Positions 29,870-38,834 of a stretch of DNA of 64,000 nucleotides are shown piece by piece; position 1 is the first letter of the stretch, and each line of letters begins with the position of its first letter. A program made the translations under genes and the position numbers. The notes under the pieces were generated by a model. That model was given only the letters and a program-made list of their open reading frames with translations. It ran no database searches and was not told the origin of the DNA. Origin of the DNA: Pseudomonas guariconensis (GTDB taxonomy: Bacteria > Pseudomonadota > Gammaproteobacteria > Pseudomonadales > Pseudomonadaceae); the NCBI RefSeq assembly GCF_024127895.1, contig NZ_JAMYBK010000008.1, positions 118,768 through 182,767 of the forward strand. Reading direction: 5' to 3'.

Positions 29870-30196
29870 ATGGAGTTTTTTCACCGCCTGCTCGAAAAGC
29901 TCGACTGGGCCATTGCGGGCCTCATTGGGGCCGTAGTCGCCAGCTGGTGGCACCGTGACGACCTGACAGACCGAAAGGCCTGGCTGCTGTTCCTGACCAC
30001 GGGCGCCGCCTGTGCGCACTACCTGACCGGCATGGTCAGCGCCTATTTCGGAATCGTAGAGCCTCGGAGTGTTGCCGGTGTCGGCTTCCTCCTTGGCACC
30101 TTTGGCGGCTCTCTCATCGCTGCCATTCACCGTGCAATCAAAGCCGCCGACCTTTGGTCCCTGATCAAATCGAGGTTCGGGGGAGGTGCGGGATGA
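29870..30196 (+). CDS. Holin-like membrane protein
   Basis: A 108-residue protein with three hydrophobic segments (WAIAGLIGAVVASWW, WLLFLTTGAACAHYLTGM, GFLLGTFGGSLIAAI) and a charged C-terminus, the layout of class I phage holins. ATG 29870 has GGAG eight bases upstream; an upstream ATG at 29846 is possible. It lies 27 bases after tRNA-Thr, ahead of packaging genes; endolysin and spanins are far downstream at 61.3-62.2 kb, as in many Pseudomonas siphophages. Confidence 0.75.
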   Translation: MEFFHRLLEKLDWAIAGLIGAVVASWWHRDDLTDRKAWLLFLTTGAACAHYLTGMVSAYFGIVEPRSVAGVGFLLGTFGGSLIAAIHRAIKAADLWSLIKSRFGGGAG

Positions 30197-30540
30197 TCCT
30201 CGAGTACATCAACGCGGCCTCATCCGGAATGATCGCCATCTGGGCGACCTGGTGCGTGCTGAGCGGAAAGGTTCGGGATGGGGTGGTGGGGAAGGTCATC
30301 TATGCGGTTATCGCCCTGAGCGGCTATGCCGTGCTGGCCCGCAGTGACCGCATCTTCTTCGCACCCTCGGTCGCAGGAACAACCCTGCTGGCCTTTCTGG
30401 CCCTGGCTGGAGCCCGACACATCTTCATCGTCATGTACTGGCAGCGGGTCAAAGCCTGGCTGTGCCGCGTGCTGAATTGCGAGCACTGCCTGAAGGATTG
30501 CCGGTACGGCCCTGGTGGTATCGAGCGGCGCAAGTCGTAG
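30193..30540 (+). CDS. Second small membrane protein, holin partner (115 aa)
   Basis: About three hydrophobic segments (IAIWATWCVLSG, VIYAVIALSGYAVLA, AGTTLLAFLALAGARHIFIV) and a C-terminal cysteine pair (CEHCLKDC). ATG overlaps the holin stop (ATGA). Holin/antiholin-type pairs are often arranged so; the exact role is inferred. Confidence 0.6.
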   Translation: MILEYINAASSGMIAIWATWCVLSGKVRDGVVGKVIYAVIALSGYAVLARSDRIFFAPSVAGTTLLAFLALAGARHIFIVMYWQRVKAWLCRVLNCEHCLKDCRYGPGGIERRKS

Positions 30541-30577
30541 CGCGCCACAAAATCTAGAGATGCCATTTTGTGGCGCG
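30541..30577 (+). repeat. Dispersed palindromic element, copy C (intergenic)
   Basis: Perfect 13-bp arms CGCGCCACAAAAT / ATTTTGTGGCGCG with an 11-base loop. It fills the gap between one stop codon and the ribosome site of the next gene. Confidence 0.85.
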
Positions 30578-30586
30578 GGAGCGATC

Positions 30587-31195
30587 ATGAGCAGACCGAT
30601 GCCGCCTGGCGAATTGCTTGAATCCCTCTGGCTTACCCTGGAGCCTGCTCCCGAAGTATGGGACTGGATCCAGCGAGAAATACTGGCCGAGACAGGTAGC
30701 ATCCACAACCCCGAGCATGCGCACCTCATCGACGCCAATATCGGCGTTCTGTGGGCCTCCTCTGCGTTTACCAAGAAAGGTCGCAATGTGCTTGGCCAGG
30801 CCGAGCAACTGATGATCCGCGCTGGCGGGTGGCAGAAGGCGCGCCAAGAGCAGCAGATGCGGGACTGGTTCGGCGAAGAACCTGACTTCCTCATCACCCT
30901 GGCTGCCGACTACTGCGCTCAGTGTTCCGATCTGGAGTTCTGCGCCTTGGTCGAACATGAGCTATTCCACATAGCACACAAGCTCGATAAGTACGGCGCA
31001 CCAGCGTTCACCCAGGACGGCATGCCCAAGCTTGAGATGCGCGGACACGATGTCGAAGAGTTCGTCGGAGTGGTTCGCCGCTACGGTGCTGGGCACGACG
31101 TACAGCAGCTGATCGAAGCTGCAAGCCGGCCGCCCGAGGTGGCCAAAATCAACATTTCGAGGGCCTGCGGAACCTGTCTACTCAAGTCGGCTTGA
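30587..31195 (+). CDS. Putative phage metallopeptidase
   Basis: A 202-residue protein with the zinc motif HELFH (His124-Glu125-x-x-His128) within ALVEHELFHIAHKLDKYG and a conserved downstream HDVEEFVGVVRRYG. This is the phage putative-metallopeptidase family, often encoded just before the terminase. GGGAG precedes the ATG. Role unknown. Confidence 0.8.
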   Translation: MSRPMPPGELLESLWLTLEPAPEVWDWIQREILAETGSIHNPEHAHLIDANIGVLWASSAFTKKGRNVLGQAEQLMIRAGGWQKARQEQQMRDWFGEEPDFLITLAADYCAQCSDLEFCALVEHELFHIAHKLDKYGAPAFTQDGMPKLEMRGHDVEEFVGVVRRYGAGHDVQQLIEAASRPPEVAKINISRACGTCLLKSA

Positions 31196-31226
31196 TCCTT
31201 GACAGCCCTTGACGGAACCGAAACCT

Positions 31227-31703
31227 ATGGCAGTCCTGAAAAATGAGGTGAAGGCCTTTATTGTTCAGGCTCTGGCCTGCTTCGATACACCAAGTCAGGT
31301 GTCGCAGGCCGTCAAGGATCAATTCGGGATCGATGTCTCTCGGCAACTGTGCGAGCGATATGACCCTACCAAGTACTCAGGACGCGACCTGGCTCAGAAG
31401 TGGAAAGACTATTTTCACGAGTGCCGGGTGCGGTTTCGCGAGGAAACGAGCGACATCCCGATTGCCAACCGTGCATACCGGCTACGCGGCCTGGGCAGGA
31501 TGGCCGAGAAAGCCGAGAACATGCGCAACCTGGCGCTGACTGCCCAGCTGTACGAGCAGGCAGCTAAGGAATGCGGCGACATGTACGTCAACCGCAAGAT
31601 CGAACCCGACAAGCCCCTGGGCTCCCAGGCGGCCCAGCAGCACGCCGTTGCTGAGTACAAGCTGGAGCCTGATGAGAATGTCCCCGCTACCCCGTACCTA
31701 TGA
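31227..31703 (+). CDS. Terminase small subunit (DUF2280 type)
   Basis: A 158-residue protein starting MAVLKNEVKAFIVQALACFD, the DUF2280 signature: an N-terminal helix-turn-helix (TPSQVSQAVKDQFGIDVSRQ) and a helical oligomerisation region. It recognises the packaging site and feeds DNA to the large subunit, whose gene overlaps by 26 bases. Confidence 0.85.
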   Translation: MAVLKNEVKAFIVQALACFDTPSQVSQAVKDQFGIDVSRQLCERYDPTKYSGRDLAQKWKDYFHECRVRFREETSDIPIANRAYRLRGLGRMAEKAENMRNLALTAQLYEQAAKECGDMYVNRKIEPDKPLGSQAAQQHAVAEYKLEPDENVPATPYL

Positions 31704-33003
31704 GGCACCGGTCAGGCTGACGCCCAAGCAGGCGAACATCTATGTGTGGGGCTTCCAGCGTAATGCGCGCTTCCGGGATGCAGTGTGTGGTCGCCGATTC
31801 GGCAAGACGTTCCTCGGTAAGGCAGAGATGCGCCGCGCGGCCCGCCTGGCTGCGGAGTGGGGCGTGAGCGTCGAGGACGAGATCTGGTATGCAGCCCCGA
31901 CGCAGAAGCAGGCCCGCCGGGTGTTCTGGCGCCGGCTGAAGCAGGCCATCCCGCGTGAGTGGCGGGAATGCAAGCCGAACGAGTCGGACATGCTCATCAC
32001 GCTCAAGAGCGGTCACCTGATCCGCTGTGTGGGCCTGGAGAACTACGACGACCTTCGAGGCTCCGGCCTGTTCTTCGTCCTTGTGGACGAATGGGCGGAC
32101 TGCAAATGGGCGGCTTGGGAAGAGGTGTTGCGCCCGATGCTGTCGACGTGCGAGTACGTCGTGCCAGGTGTCGGTAAGTGTAAGGGCGGCCATGCGCTGC
32201 GAATCGGCACCCCAAAAGGCTTCAACCACTGCTTCGACACCTACCGCGACGGCCAGGCCGGCGGCGAGCCAGACCACAAGAGCTGGCTGTATACATCGCT
32301 GCAGGGCGGCAACGTCCCGGCTGAGGAACTGGAAGCGGCGCGCCGGAAGATGGACCCGCGCACGTTCCGGCAAGAATACGAGGCTAGCTTCGAGAACTAC
32401 GCCGGCGTTGTCTACTACACCTTCAACCGGAATGAGTGCCGCACCAGCGAGCGCATCAAGCCCGGTGAAGCGCTGCATATCGGCATGGACTTCAACGTCA
32501 TGAAGATGAGCGCGGTGGTCTACGTGGTCCGCGACGACCTGCCCCTGGCCCTGGATGAGTTTCACGCCGTGCGAGATACGCCGGAGATGATCGAGAAGAT
32601 CAAGGCCCGGTTCCCTGGCCATGGCATCGCGGTTTACCCAGACGCAAGCGGCCAGAACACCAGCAGCAAGAATGCCAGTGAATCCGACCTGTCGTTGCTC
32701 AAGAAGGCGGGTTTCACCGTGGTGGTCGACTCGTCCAACCCGAGTGTCAAGGATCGGGTGAACGCGCTGAACGCGATGCTCCTAAACACGTACGGCGAGC
32801 GCCGGCTGAAGGTCAACATCGACCAGTGCCCGCAGCTCACGCTTTGCCTGGAGCGGCAGACCTACAACGACAAGGGCGAGCCGGACAAAGACCCCAAGAA
32901 GGGCCATGACCACATGAACGACGCCGCGGGCTACTTCATCGCCAAGCGGTACCCAATCAAGAGCCAGTCGGCCGGCACTCGCCGCATCGGAGGTTTGGCG
33001 TAA
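31678..33003 (+). CDS. Terminase large subunit
   Basis: A 441-residue packaging motor. Walker A is CGRRFGKT (37-44) and Walker B FFVLVDEW with Asp137-Glu138. The C-terminal nuclease domain has IGMDFNV (near 270), VYPDASG and HDHMNDAAGYFI with the expected acidic residues. Start MSPLPRTYEAP overlaps the small-subunit gene. Cuts and translocates concatemeric DNA into proheads. Confidence 0.95.
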   Translation: MSPLPRTYEAPVRLTPKQANIYVWGFQRNARFRDAVCGRRFGKTFLGKAEMRRAARLAAEWGVSVEDEIWYAAPTQKQARRVFWRRLKQAIPREWRECKPNESDMLITLKSGHLIRCVGLENYDDLRGSGLFFVLVDEWADCKWAAWEEVLRPMLSTCEYVVPGVGKCKGGHALRIGTPKGFNHCFDTYRDGQAGGEPDHKSWLYTSLQGGNVPAEELEAARRKMDPRTFRQEYEASFENYAGVVYYTFNRNECRTSERIKPGEALHIGMDFNVMKMSAVVYVVRDDLPLALDEFHAVRDTPEMIEKIKARFPGHGIAVYPDASGQNTSSKNASESDLSLLKKAGFTVVVDSSNPSVKDRVNALNAMLLNTYGERRLKVNIDQCPQLTLCLERQTYNDKGEPDKDPKKGHDHMNDAAGYFIAKRYPIKSQSAGTRRIGGLA

Positions 33004-34454
33004 TGCCTGTTCAATCAACGAATCCAGACTACGACGCTCACATCGAAGAGTGGCGGATGATGGACGATGCCCTGGAGGGCGAGGGCGCTATCAAGCGCAA
33101 TCCGCGCAACCTGCCAAAACCTAGCGGCATGGTTGAGGCCGAGAAGCTGGACAGTACGGGAAACGCCTACCTCTACATCAACTACACCGACCGCGCTCAG
33201 TATGAGCACTGGGTGCGCGATTCTCTGCGCTCAATGATGGGCCTGGTATCTCGCCTGATACCCGAAGTGAAGCTGCCGACAGGCCTGAAGGGGCTGGAAG
33301 AGAACGCCACTGCCGATGGCTTTGGCTTGAATCAGCTGTTCCTACGCATTGTGCGCCAGGCCATTTCCCATGGGCGTGTGCCGCTGGTGGTGAATGTGGA
33401 TGACTCGGGACAGCCGTATTTCGCCACCTATGCTGTGCGCAACGCCATCAACTGGGACACTGCCGATCAAGGCGGGCGCCAGGATCTTGTGCTGGCGGTC
33501 TTTCGCGAGTTCCGGAAGAAGGATGCAGAAGACCGCTACAGCCATGAGTGCGTGACGGTATATCGCGAGTTCTACATGGAGGGCGAGGTCTGCTACACGG
33601 CCGTGCGCAACGAAGGTGGGGAGCTCATCGATGACGCGCGTCCACTGGGCACGGTCGGCACGGACAACCAGCTGGTACGGGGTCTGGAGTACATCCCGGT
33701 CATCTACTGCGGATCGACCGACAACTCGCCTGACGTGGACGAGATCCCGCTGCTGACCATGGCGCGGGCGGCGCTGAAGTCCTACCAGCTCAGCGCCGAC
33801 TACTTCACCGCGCTGCACCAGACCAGCCACCCGCAGCCGTGGGTGTCGGGGCTTGATGAGAGCGTCGAGCTCAGTGTCACCGGACCCTCTGCTGCTTGGG
33901 ACCTTGGCCCGAAAGGCTCCTGTGGCTACCTGGAGTTCCAGGGCGCCGGCATTGAGGCCGTCCGCAAGGCTATGGCAGACCAGAAGAACGCAGCGCTAGA
34001 GGCTGGCGCAAAGGTCATGGACGTGGGAGGTACCGAATCGGGCGAAGCGCGCAAGACGCGTCAGAACGACCAGCACGCCACGTTGCACAGTATCGTCATC
34101 ACCGCGGCCGCCGGCATCGAGCAGGCTTTGCGGTACGCCGCTGAGTGGACTGGCTACAACCCGGATGAAGTGGTCTTCACAGTCAAGCCAGAGTTCGTGA
34201 TTCCTGAAGTCAACGCCCAGGTGCTGGCCGAGCTGCAGAAGAGCGTCATGGCTGGCACGATCAGCGCCGAGACCTACTGGCAGTACCTCACCACCGGCAA
34301 GCTGCCGGAGCGACCATACGACGAAGAGGCGTCGCTGATCAGCGACGAACGCGAGTCGGCTGGCATCAACCTGGACAATGACGATGGCGAAACTGGAGCA
34401 GACGGCGGACGAGAAGCTGCTGGAGCAGGTAAGTCGCCACTCGGTGCTGCTTGA
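33003..34454 (+). CDS. Portal protein (DUF4055 type)
   Basis: A 483-residue protein following terL with one base shared. DUF4055 portals show YINYTDRAQYEHWVRDSLRS, YIPVIYCGSTDNSPDVDEIP and DVGGTESGEARKTRQNDQHA as here. It forms the dodecameric vertex for DNA packaging. The C-terminal 77 bases overlap the MuF-like gene in another frame. Confidence 0.88.
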   Translation: MPVQSTNPDYDAHIEEWRMMDDALEGEGAIKRNPRNLPKPSGMVEAEKLDSTGNAYLYINYTDRAQYEHWVRDSLRSMMGLVSRLIPEVKLPTGLKGLEENATADGFGLNQLFLRIVRQAISHGRVPLVVNVDDSGQPYFATYAVRNAINWDTADQGGRQDLVLAVFREFRKKDAEDRYSHECVTVYREFYMEGEVCYTAVRNEGGELIDDARPLGTVGTDNQLVRGLEYIPVIYCGSTDNSPDVDEIPLLTMARAALKSYQLSADYFTALHQTSHPQPWVSGLDESVELSVTGPSAAWDLGPKGSCGYLEFQGAGIEAVRKAMADQKNAALEAGAKVMDVGGTESGEARKTRQNDQHATLHSIVITAAAGIEQALRYAAEWTGYNPDEVVFTVKPEFVIPEVNAQVLAELQKSVMAGTISAETYWQYLTTGKLPERPYDEEASLISDERESAGINLDNDDGETGADGGREAAGAGKSPLGAA

Positions 34455-35475
34455 GCGGCTTAAGGCCGGCGAGGTCAAGAAGTTCGAGGCCGTGCTTCGC
34501 AAGGTCGACACCCAGGTCCGCGACCAGCTTACCCGCAAGGAGTTGACCACCTACAGCCGAAGCCGGCTCGAGGAGTTCTTGGGGCGGGTGGGCGGCAAGT
34601 TGCTGGATATCTACAAGGCCTTCAGCAACCGGATGCAGTCAGACCTAGTGGACATCGCGCTGTACGAGGCTGCCTTCGAAGGTCGAAGCCTGGCGAAGGC
34701 GCTGCTGATCGATGCTGTCATGCCGGCCGATTCCCTTATCCGGGCCGCGATCAACACCCAGCCGCTGCAAGTGTCCGGGATCGATGGTGGCACCTTGCTA
34801 AAGCCGTTTCTCAATGGCTGGACGCGGACCGAATCGGACCGAGTGACGAATGCTATACGGCTCGGGGTTGTCCAGGGCCAGACCAACGCAGAGATTACCC
34901 AGGCCATTCGCGGTACCGCCGCGCAGAACTTCACCGACGGCGTGTTGGCGGTCAGCAACCGCAACGCCAAGTCGGTGGTGCACACCGCCGTCCAGCATGT
35001 AGCCGCTACCGCGCGCATGGAGACCCTGAAGGCAAACGCTGAATTTGTCCGTGGCTACCGCATCGTGGCCACACTGGACCGGAGAACCAGCCTGCTGTGC
35101 AAGAGTCTGGATGGTCGCGAGTACGAGATGGGCAAGGGACCTGTACCCCCGTTCCACATCCACTGTCGAACGACCATAACGCCGATCACCAAGCTGTCCG
35201 CGCTGTTCGGTCAGGGTGCTACGCGGGCTTCCGTAGGCGCTGGCGGAGGCGCTCAGGTCTCGGCAAGCCTCACCTACTACCAGTGGCTGAAAACGCAGCC
35301 TGCGGCGTTTCAGGATGCTGCGCTGGGTCCGGTCCGAGCGAAGCTGTTCCGGGATGGCGGGCTTACTGCTGAGCGATTCGCCTCGCTGCAACTCGACAAG
35401 AACTTCAAGCCGTTGACGCTGGACCAGCTCAAGGAGCTGGAGCCGTTGGCGTTCGCAAAGGCGGGGATCAACTGA
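34378..35475 (+). CDS. Phage head morphogenesis protein (MuF-like)
   Basis: A 365-residue protein with the MuF minihead pattern at about 215-260: VVHTAVQHVAATARMETLKA, then RIVATLDRRTSLLCKSLDGR and PPFHIHCRTTITPI. The C-x-n-H-x-H-C-R motif is characteristic. The rest is helical. It is positioned right after the portal, as usual, and is probably a minor capsid or ejected protein. Confidence 0.85.
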   Translation: MTMAKLEQTADEKLLEQVSRHSVLLERLKAGEVKKFEAVLRKVDTQVRDQLTRKELTTYSRSRLEEFLGRVGGKLLDIYKAFSNRMQSDLVDIALYEAAFEGRSLAKALLIDAVMPADSLIRAAINTQPLQVSGIDGGTLLKPFLNGWTRTESDRVTNAIRLGVVQGQTNAEITQAIRGTAAQNFTDGVLAVSNRNAKSVVHTAVQHVAATARMETLKANAEFVRGYRIVATLDRRTSLLCKSLDGREYEMGKGPVPPFHIHCRTTITPITKLSALFGQGATRASVGAGGGAQVSASLTYYQWLKTQPAAFQDAALGPVRAKLFRDGGLTAERFASLQLDKNFKPLTLDQLKELEPLAFAKAGIN

Positions 35476-35478
35476 TCC

Positions 35479-35515
35479 TGCGCCACAAAGCCCAACGTCA
35501 CGATTTCGTGGCGCG
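35479..35515 (+). repeat. Dispersed palindromic element, copy D (intergenic)
   Basis: TGCGCCACAAAG, 13-base loop, TTTCGTGGCGCG. Starts three bases after the MuF gene stop. Confidence 0.75.
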
Positions 35516-35590
35516 CACATCCAGGCCGGCCAATGAGCCGGTTTTTTAATGCCCGCCAGGCGGGCCCACCAATCCCCAGGGGATAACCAC

Positions 35591-36364
35591 ATGCCTTTTG
35601 AATTCGACCCGGCCGCCCACGGCCTCACCCTCGATGAAACCCAAACCGCCGCGCTGAAGGCAGCATTGGGCGGCGAGGTGCAGAAATTTCTGGATGGCGA
35701 GGTTTCGGGCCTTAAGTCCAAAAACACCGAGCTGATCGGCTCCAACAAGGCCATCAAGGCCGAGTTGGACAAGCTGAAAGGCCAGTTCGACGGCCTGGAC
35801 ATCGAGGCGGTCAAGGGCTTGCTGGTCAAGGCCGGCCAGGACGAAGAGACCAAGCTGATCGCTGAGGGCAAGCTGGACGAAGTCATCAGCCGCCGCACCG
35901 AGCGTTTGCGCAGCGACCTGGACAAGCAGGTCAAGGCCGCCAACGAGCGTGCGGACAAGGCCGAAGCCTTTGCTGCCAAGTACAGCGACAAGGTGCTGGC
36001 TGACTCCATCCGCGCTGCTGCCATCAAGGCTGGTGCGCTGCCGGAGGCTGCCGAGGACATCATCCTCCGCGCCCGCGGCACCTTCAAACTGAGCGAAGAC
36101 GGCGAGCCGATCGCCACTGACCGTGATGGCGAGGTCATCTACGGTAAGGACGGCAAGACTCCGCTGTCTCCCCTCGAATGGGCGGAATCGCTGCGCGAAA
36201 CCGCTTCCCACCTGTGGCCAAGGGCTCAGGGTGCCGGGCAGACCGGCGACAACGGTGGCAAGGCCACGAAGAAATGGGGCGAATACACGGAAACTGAGCG
36301 CGCCGCTCTGGCCCGTGACAACCCCGAAGCATTCAAGAAACTCCTCGCCACTAAAGGAACCTGA
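35591..36364 (+). CDS. Capsid scaffold protein (putative)
   Basis: A 257-residue acidic, helical protein with a coiled-coil middle (KSKNTELIGSNKAIKAELDK, RSDLDKQVKAANERADKAEA) and a C-terminal basic/amphipathic end. Location between the portal/MuF genes and the capsid gene, with this composition, fits scaffolding protein. Start MPFEFDPAAHGLTLDETQ follows a GGGGATAACC leader; a GC hairpin (CCCGCC...GGCGGG) lies just upstream. Confidence 0.75.
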   Translation: MPFEFDPAAHGLTLDETQTAALKAALGGEVQKFLDGEVSGLKSKNTELIGSNKAIKAELDKLKGQFDGLDIEAVKGLLVKAGQDEETKLIAEGKLDEVISRRTERLRSDLDKQVKAANERADKAEAFAAKYSDKVLADSIRAAAIKAGALPEAAEDIILRARGTFKLSEDGEPIATDRDGEVIYGKDGKTPLSPLEWAESLRETASHLWPRAQGAGQTGDNGGKATKKWGEYTETERAALARDNPEAFKKLLATKGT

Positions 36365-36367
36365 TCC

Positions 36368-37333
36368 ATGGCAACTACTCAGCTGTCGGACATCTTCGTC
36401 CGCGACTACTACGGCGCTCTGGCGCCGGTAAATTCGCCCGAGAAGACTGCCGTCTTCGAATCGGGCATCGTTACCCGCTCCCCGACTCTGGACAACATCG
36501 CCAACAACGGCCAGGGCACTTCTGAGATCGCTTACTGGCAGGATCTCGATGCCGACGAGGAGCCGAACATCTCCAACGACGATCCGGATGACCTGGGCGA
36601 GGTCGGCAAGGCCGAGCAGGGCAGCATGCGCGCTCGCACGCTGTTCCTGAACAAAGGCTATGGCGTTGCCGATCTATCGGCTGAACTGGCGAACTCTGAG
36701 CCGATGCAGCACATCCGCAACCGCTTCGGCACCTACTGGACCCGCCGCTGGCAGCGCTATCTGCTGGGCGCGGCTCGCGGCATTATCGCCTCCAACGTCG
36801 CCAACGATGACGGCGACATGGTGATTGATTCCGGCGCGACCATCAGCGCTGAAGCTTTCCAGGATGCCGCCTTCACCGCTGGCGACGCTGCTGACATGTT
36901 CGGTGCAATCGGTGTGCACTCGGTGGTGATGAACCAGATGGTCAAGCAGGACCTGATCGAATACCTGCGCGACTCCACCGGCAAGATCATCCTGGCCACT
37001 TATCTGGGCAAGCCGGTATTCATGGATGACAGCCTGACCTATGCGTCTGGACAGTACCTGTCGGTTTTCTTCGGCCAGGGCGCTTTCGGTTACGGCGAAG
37101 GCACACCGCATGTCCCGGTCGAGCTGCAGCGTAAGCCGGATGGCGGCAACGGTGGTGGTGCGGAAGTCCTGTGGGAGCGCAAGACCTTCATCCTGCAGCC
37201 GGCCGGCTTCAGTTGGGTGGGCAGCAACAACCTGAACCTGAGCCCAACTGCTGCCCAGTACGCCAACGCTGCGAACTGGGAGCGCGTGTTCGACCGCAAG
37301 CAGGTTCCGTTCGCTGCCGTCATCAGCGGCTAA
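36368..37333 (+). CDS. Major capsid protein
   Basis: A 321-residue protein in the canonical position after the scaffold, three bases downstream. Features include MATTQLSDIFVRDYYGALAP, an acidic loop (DLDADEEPNISNDDPDDLGE) and the C-terminal WVGSNNLNLSPTAAQYANAA followed by WERVFDRKQVP. It fits an HK97-fold capsid protein of Pseudomonas and Burkholderia siphophages. No protease gene is seen, so no delta-domain removal is evident. Confidence 0.88.
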   Translation: MATTQLSDIFVRDYYGALAPVNSPEKTAVFESGIVTRSPTLDNIANNGQGTSEIAYWQDLDADEEPNISNDDPDDLGEVGKAEQGSMRARTLFLNKGYGVADLSAELANSEPMQHIRNRFGTYWTRRWQRYLLGAARGIIASNVANDDGDMVIDSGATISAEAFQDAAFTAGDAADMFGAIGVHSVVMNQMVKQDLIEYLRDSTGKIILATYLGKPVFMDDSLTYASGQYLSVFFGQGAFGYGEGTPHVPVELQRKPDGGNGGGAEVLWERKTFILQPAGFSWVGSNNLNLSPTAAQYANAANWERVFDRKQVPFAAVISG

Positions 37334-37381
37334 CCGCGTTGGTGAGGGGTGATCAGTCGCCCCTCAATGAGGAGGCTTCCT

Positions 37382-37792
37382 ATGTCATACGTTGTTTACA
37401 GCGATAGCGATGCTATCGAGAAGGTCCAGGGAATCACCTACCGCAAGATCGCCCAGTTTTACGGTGTTGTATCCGGAGCAACGGGTGTTTTTGTGGATGG
37501 CGATGCCGAGGCGATCGTAGAGGCCTACGAGGCGGCTGGCATCCAGATCCTGGGCGAGCTGCCGACGAGTCCACCCGCACCGCCTGGTGCGCAGGTGAAC
37601 TGGGGCGATATCCAGGGCAAGCCTGACCTGCTGCAGATCGGAACCACCGCAGATACGGCGGCCGCTGGCAACCACAACCATGCCATCACCGCTCATGCCG
37701 GATCGGGCCTGGCTGCGGCCGCGAATCTGCAGGCCGGATTCCAGGCAATGTCCACGCGGGTGAAGGCGCTTGAAGACGCAGCCGCAGGGTAA
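37382..37792 (+). CDS. Head fibre-like / head decoration protein (putative)
   Basis: A 136-residue protein. An N-terminal small domain (MSYVVYSDSDAIEKVQGITY) is followed by a proline linker (PTSPPAPPGAQ). A fibre-like segment with VNWGDIQGKPDLLQIGTTAD and NHNHAITAHA comes next, then a short coiled coil. The NWxDIxGKP and HNH stretches resemble head-fibre and tail-fibre repeat modules. Function inferred. Confidence 0.55.
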   Translation: MSYVVYSDSDAIEKVQGITYRKIAQFYGVVSGATGVFVDGDAEAIVEAYEAAGIQILGELPTSPPAPPGAQVNWGDIQGKPDLLQIGTTADTAAAGNHNHAITAHAGSGLAAAANLQAGFQAMSTRVKALEDAAAG

Positions 37793-37795
37793 GCC

Positions 37796-38173
37796 ATGAC
37801 CGACTTCATCACCGTAGCCGACGTAGACTCTCTGCTGGGGCCTGGCTGGGCTGGCTCCGGTGATCCAGTCCTTGCTGTGGCAATGGCTAACGCCTGGCTC
37901 ACAGCCAAGATTAATAGGACAGTTGCCGACCCGACCCCTGATGCCATCAAGCTTGCTGGTGCCCAGGTCGCGAAAGAGGCGGCTGCTGGCAATCTCTACA
38001 AAGCCACCGAGAAGGAAGTGCTGAGTAAAACGGTCTCAGCGACAGTCGGTACTTCCGTCAGCAAGACCTATGCTCAGGGTTCAACCGACTTGACGGCTGG
38101 CGAGAACTTCGCGCTGGACCTGATCGCTCCCTGGACGCGCCGGTCTGGCACGGTGTTGCTGAAGAGGGTTTGA
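37796..38173 (+). CDS. Head-tail connector protein (putative)
   Basis: A 125-residue protein beginning MTDFITVADVDSLLGPGWAG, with helical AVAMANAWLTAKINR and DAIKLAGAQVAKEAAAGNLY. This is the layout of gp6-like/ DnaT-like connector adaptors that follow the capsid gene. Its exact class is uncertain. Confidence 0.65.
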   Translation: MTDFITVADVDSLLGPGWAGSGDPVLAVAMANAWLTAKINRTVADPTPDAIKLAGAQVAKEAAAGNLYKATEKEVLSKTVSATVGTSVSKTYAQGSTDLTAGENFALDLIAPWTRRSGTVLLKRV

Positions 38174-38179
38174 GCAGGA

Positions 38180-38401
38180 TCAGTTTCGCCATACCTGCTT
38201 TAGCTCATCGTCGAACCATCGCTCTGCCTCATCGCTGGCCGGCATGTTGCTCCTGAATTCCAAGTAGTGGCCATAACCTCGGCTTTCGAGCCAGCGCTTG
38301 AAATCGTGGAAGCTGGGGTGCCAGCCGGGCTGTTGATCTTGGGTTCTGGCCCACTCTCGGGCGAGTTGGCGGATGGCGGGTTCGCAGTCGGTTTTTTTCA
38401 T
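38180..38401 (-). CDS. Antisense moron in the head-tail operon (73 aa)
   Basis: The only leftward gene between capsid and tail genes. It starts MKKTDCEPAIRQLAREWART and has GWHPSFHDFKRWLESRGYGH and ASDEAERWFDDELKQVWRN. Composition and periodicity look like a real helical protein, and the plus strand has no gene over most of it. A typical small moron with its own promoter; function unknown. Confidence 0.6.
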   Translation of the reverse strand: MKKTDCEPAIRQLAREWARTQDQQPGWHPSFHDFKRWLESRGYGHYLEFRSNMPASDEAERWFDDELKQVWRN

Positions 38402-38440
38402 ATCAAGGCTCAAAAAGGCTTCGGTGGGAGTGTATTTCAA

Positions 38441-38833
38441 ATGGGTATGCGCGAAGAACTGCAGGCCGATTTGGCTGAGGCATTCGATGACCTGGATGGC
38501 CTGGCGGACGCCGTGAGGCCGGTGACTGGGAGCCGCATCGTCAATGGTGGGTATGACCCCGAGATCGGCGGCACGGTACCTGCCTCGACCATCCATTACA
38601 GCGGTCGCGGGGTGTTCGGCAGCTACTTGGTCAAGGAGATCGACGGGTCACGCATCCAAACCGAGGATGTGAAGTTGCTGGTGCTCCAGAACGAGCTGTT
38701 CGAGGAGCAGGGCGGCGCTGCCACTGAGATGCCGGCGACTCCAAAGATCGGCGACCAGGTGAGCGGCTATCGCGTGCTGAACGTGACCGAAGACCCGGCT
38801 CAGGCCACCTGGACTATCCAGCTGAGGAAATGA
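38441..38833 (+). CDS. Head-tail joining protein (putative)
   Basis: A 130-residue protein starting MGMREELQADLAEAFDDLDG, with RPVTGSRIVNGGYDPEIGGT and GDQVSGYRVLNVTEDPAQAT. Position between connector and gp10-like genes and length suit a head completion/stopper protein. GGTGGGAG lies ten bases before ATG 38441; the frame is open upstream through the antisense gene but without a start site. Confidence 0.6.
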   Translation: MGMREELQADLAEAFDDLDGLADAVRPVTGSRIVNGGYDPEIGGTVPASTIHYSGRGVFGSYLVKEIDGSRIQTEDVKLLVLQNELFEEQGGAATEMPATPKIGDQVSGYRVLNVTEDPAQATWTIQLRK

Positions 38834-38834
38834 A

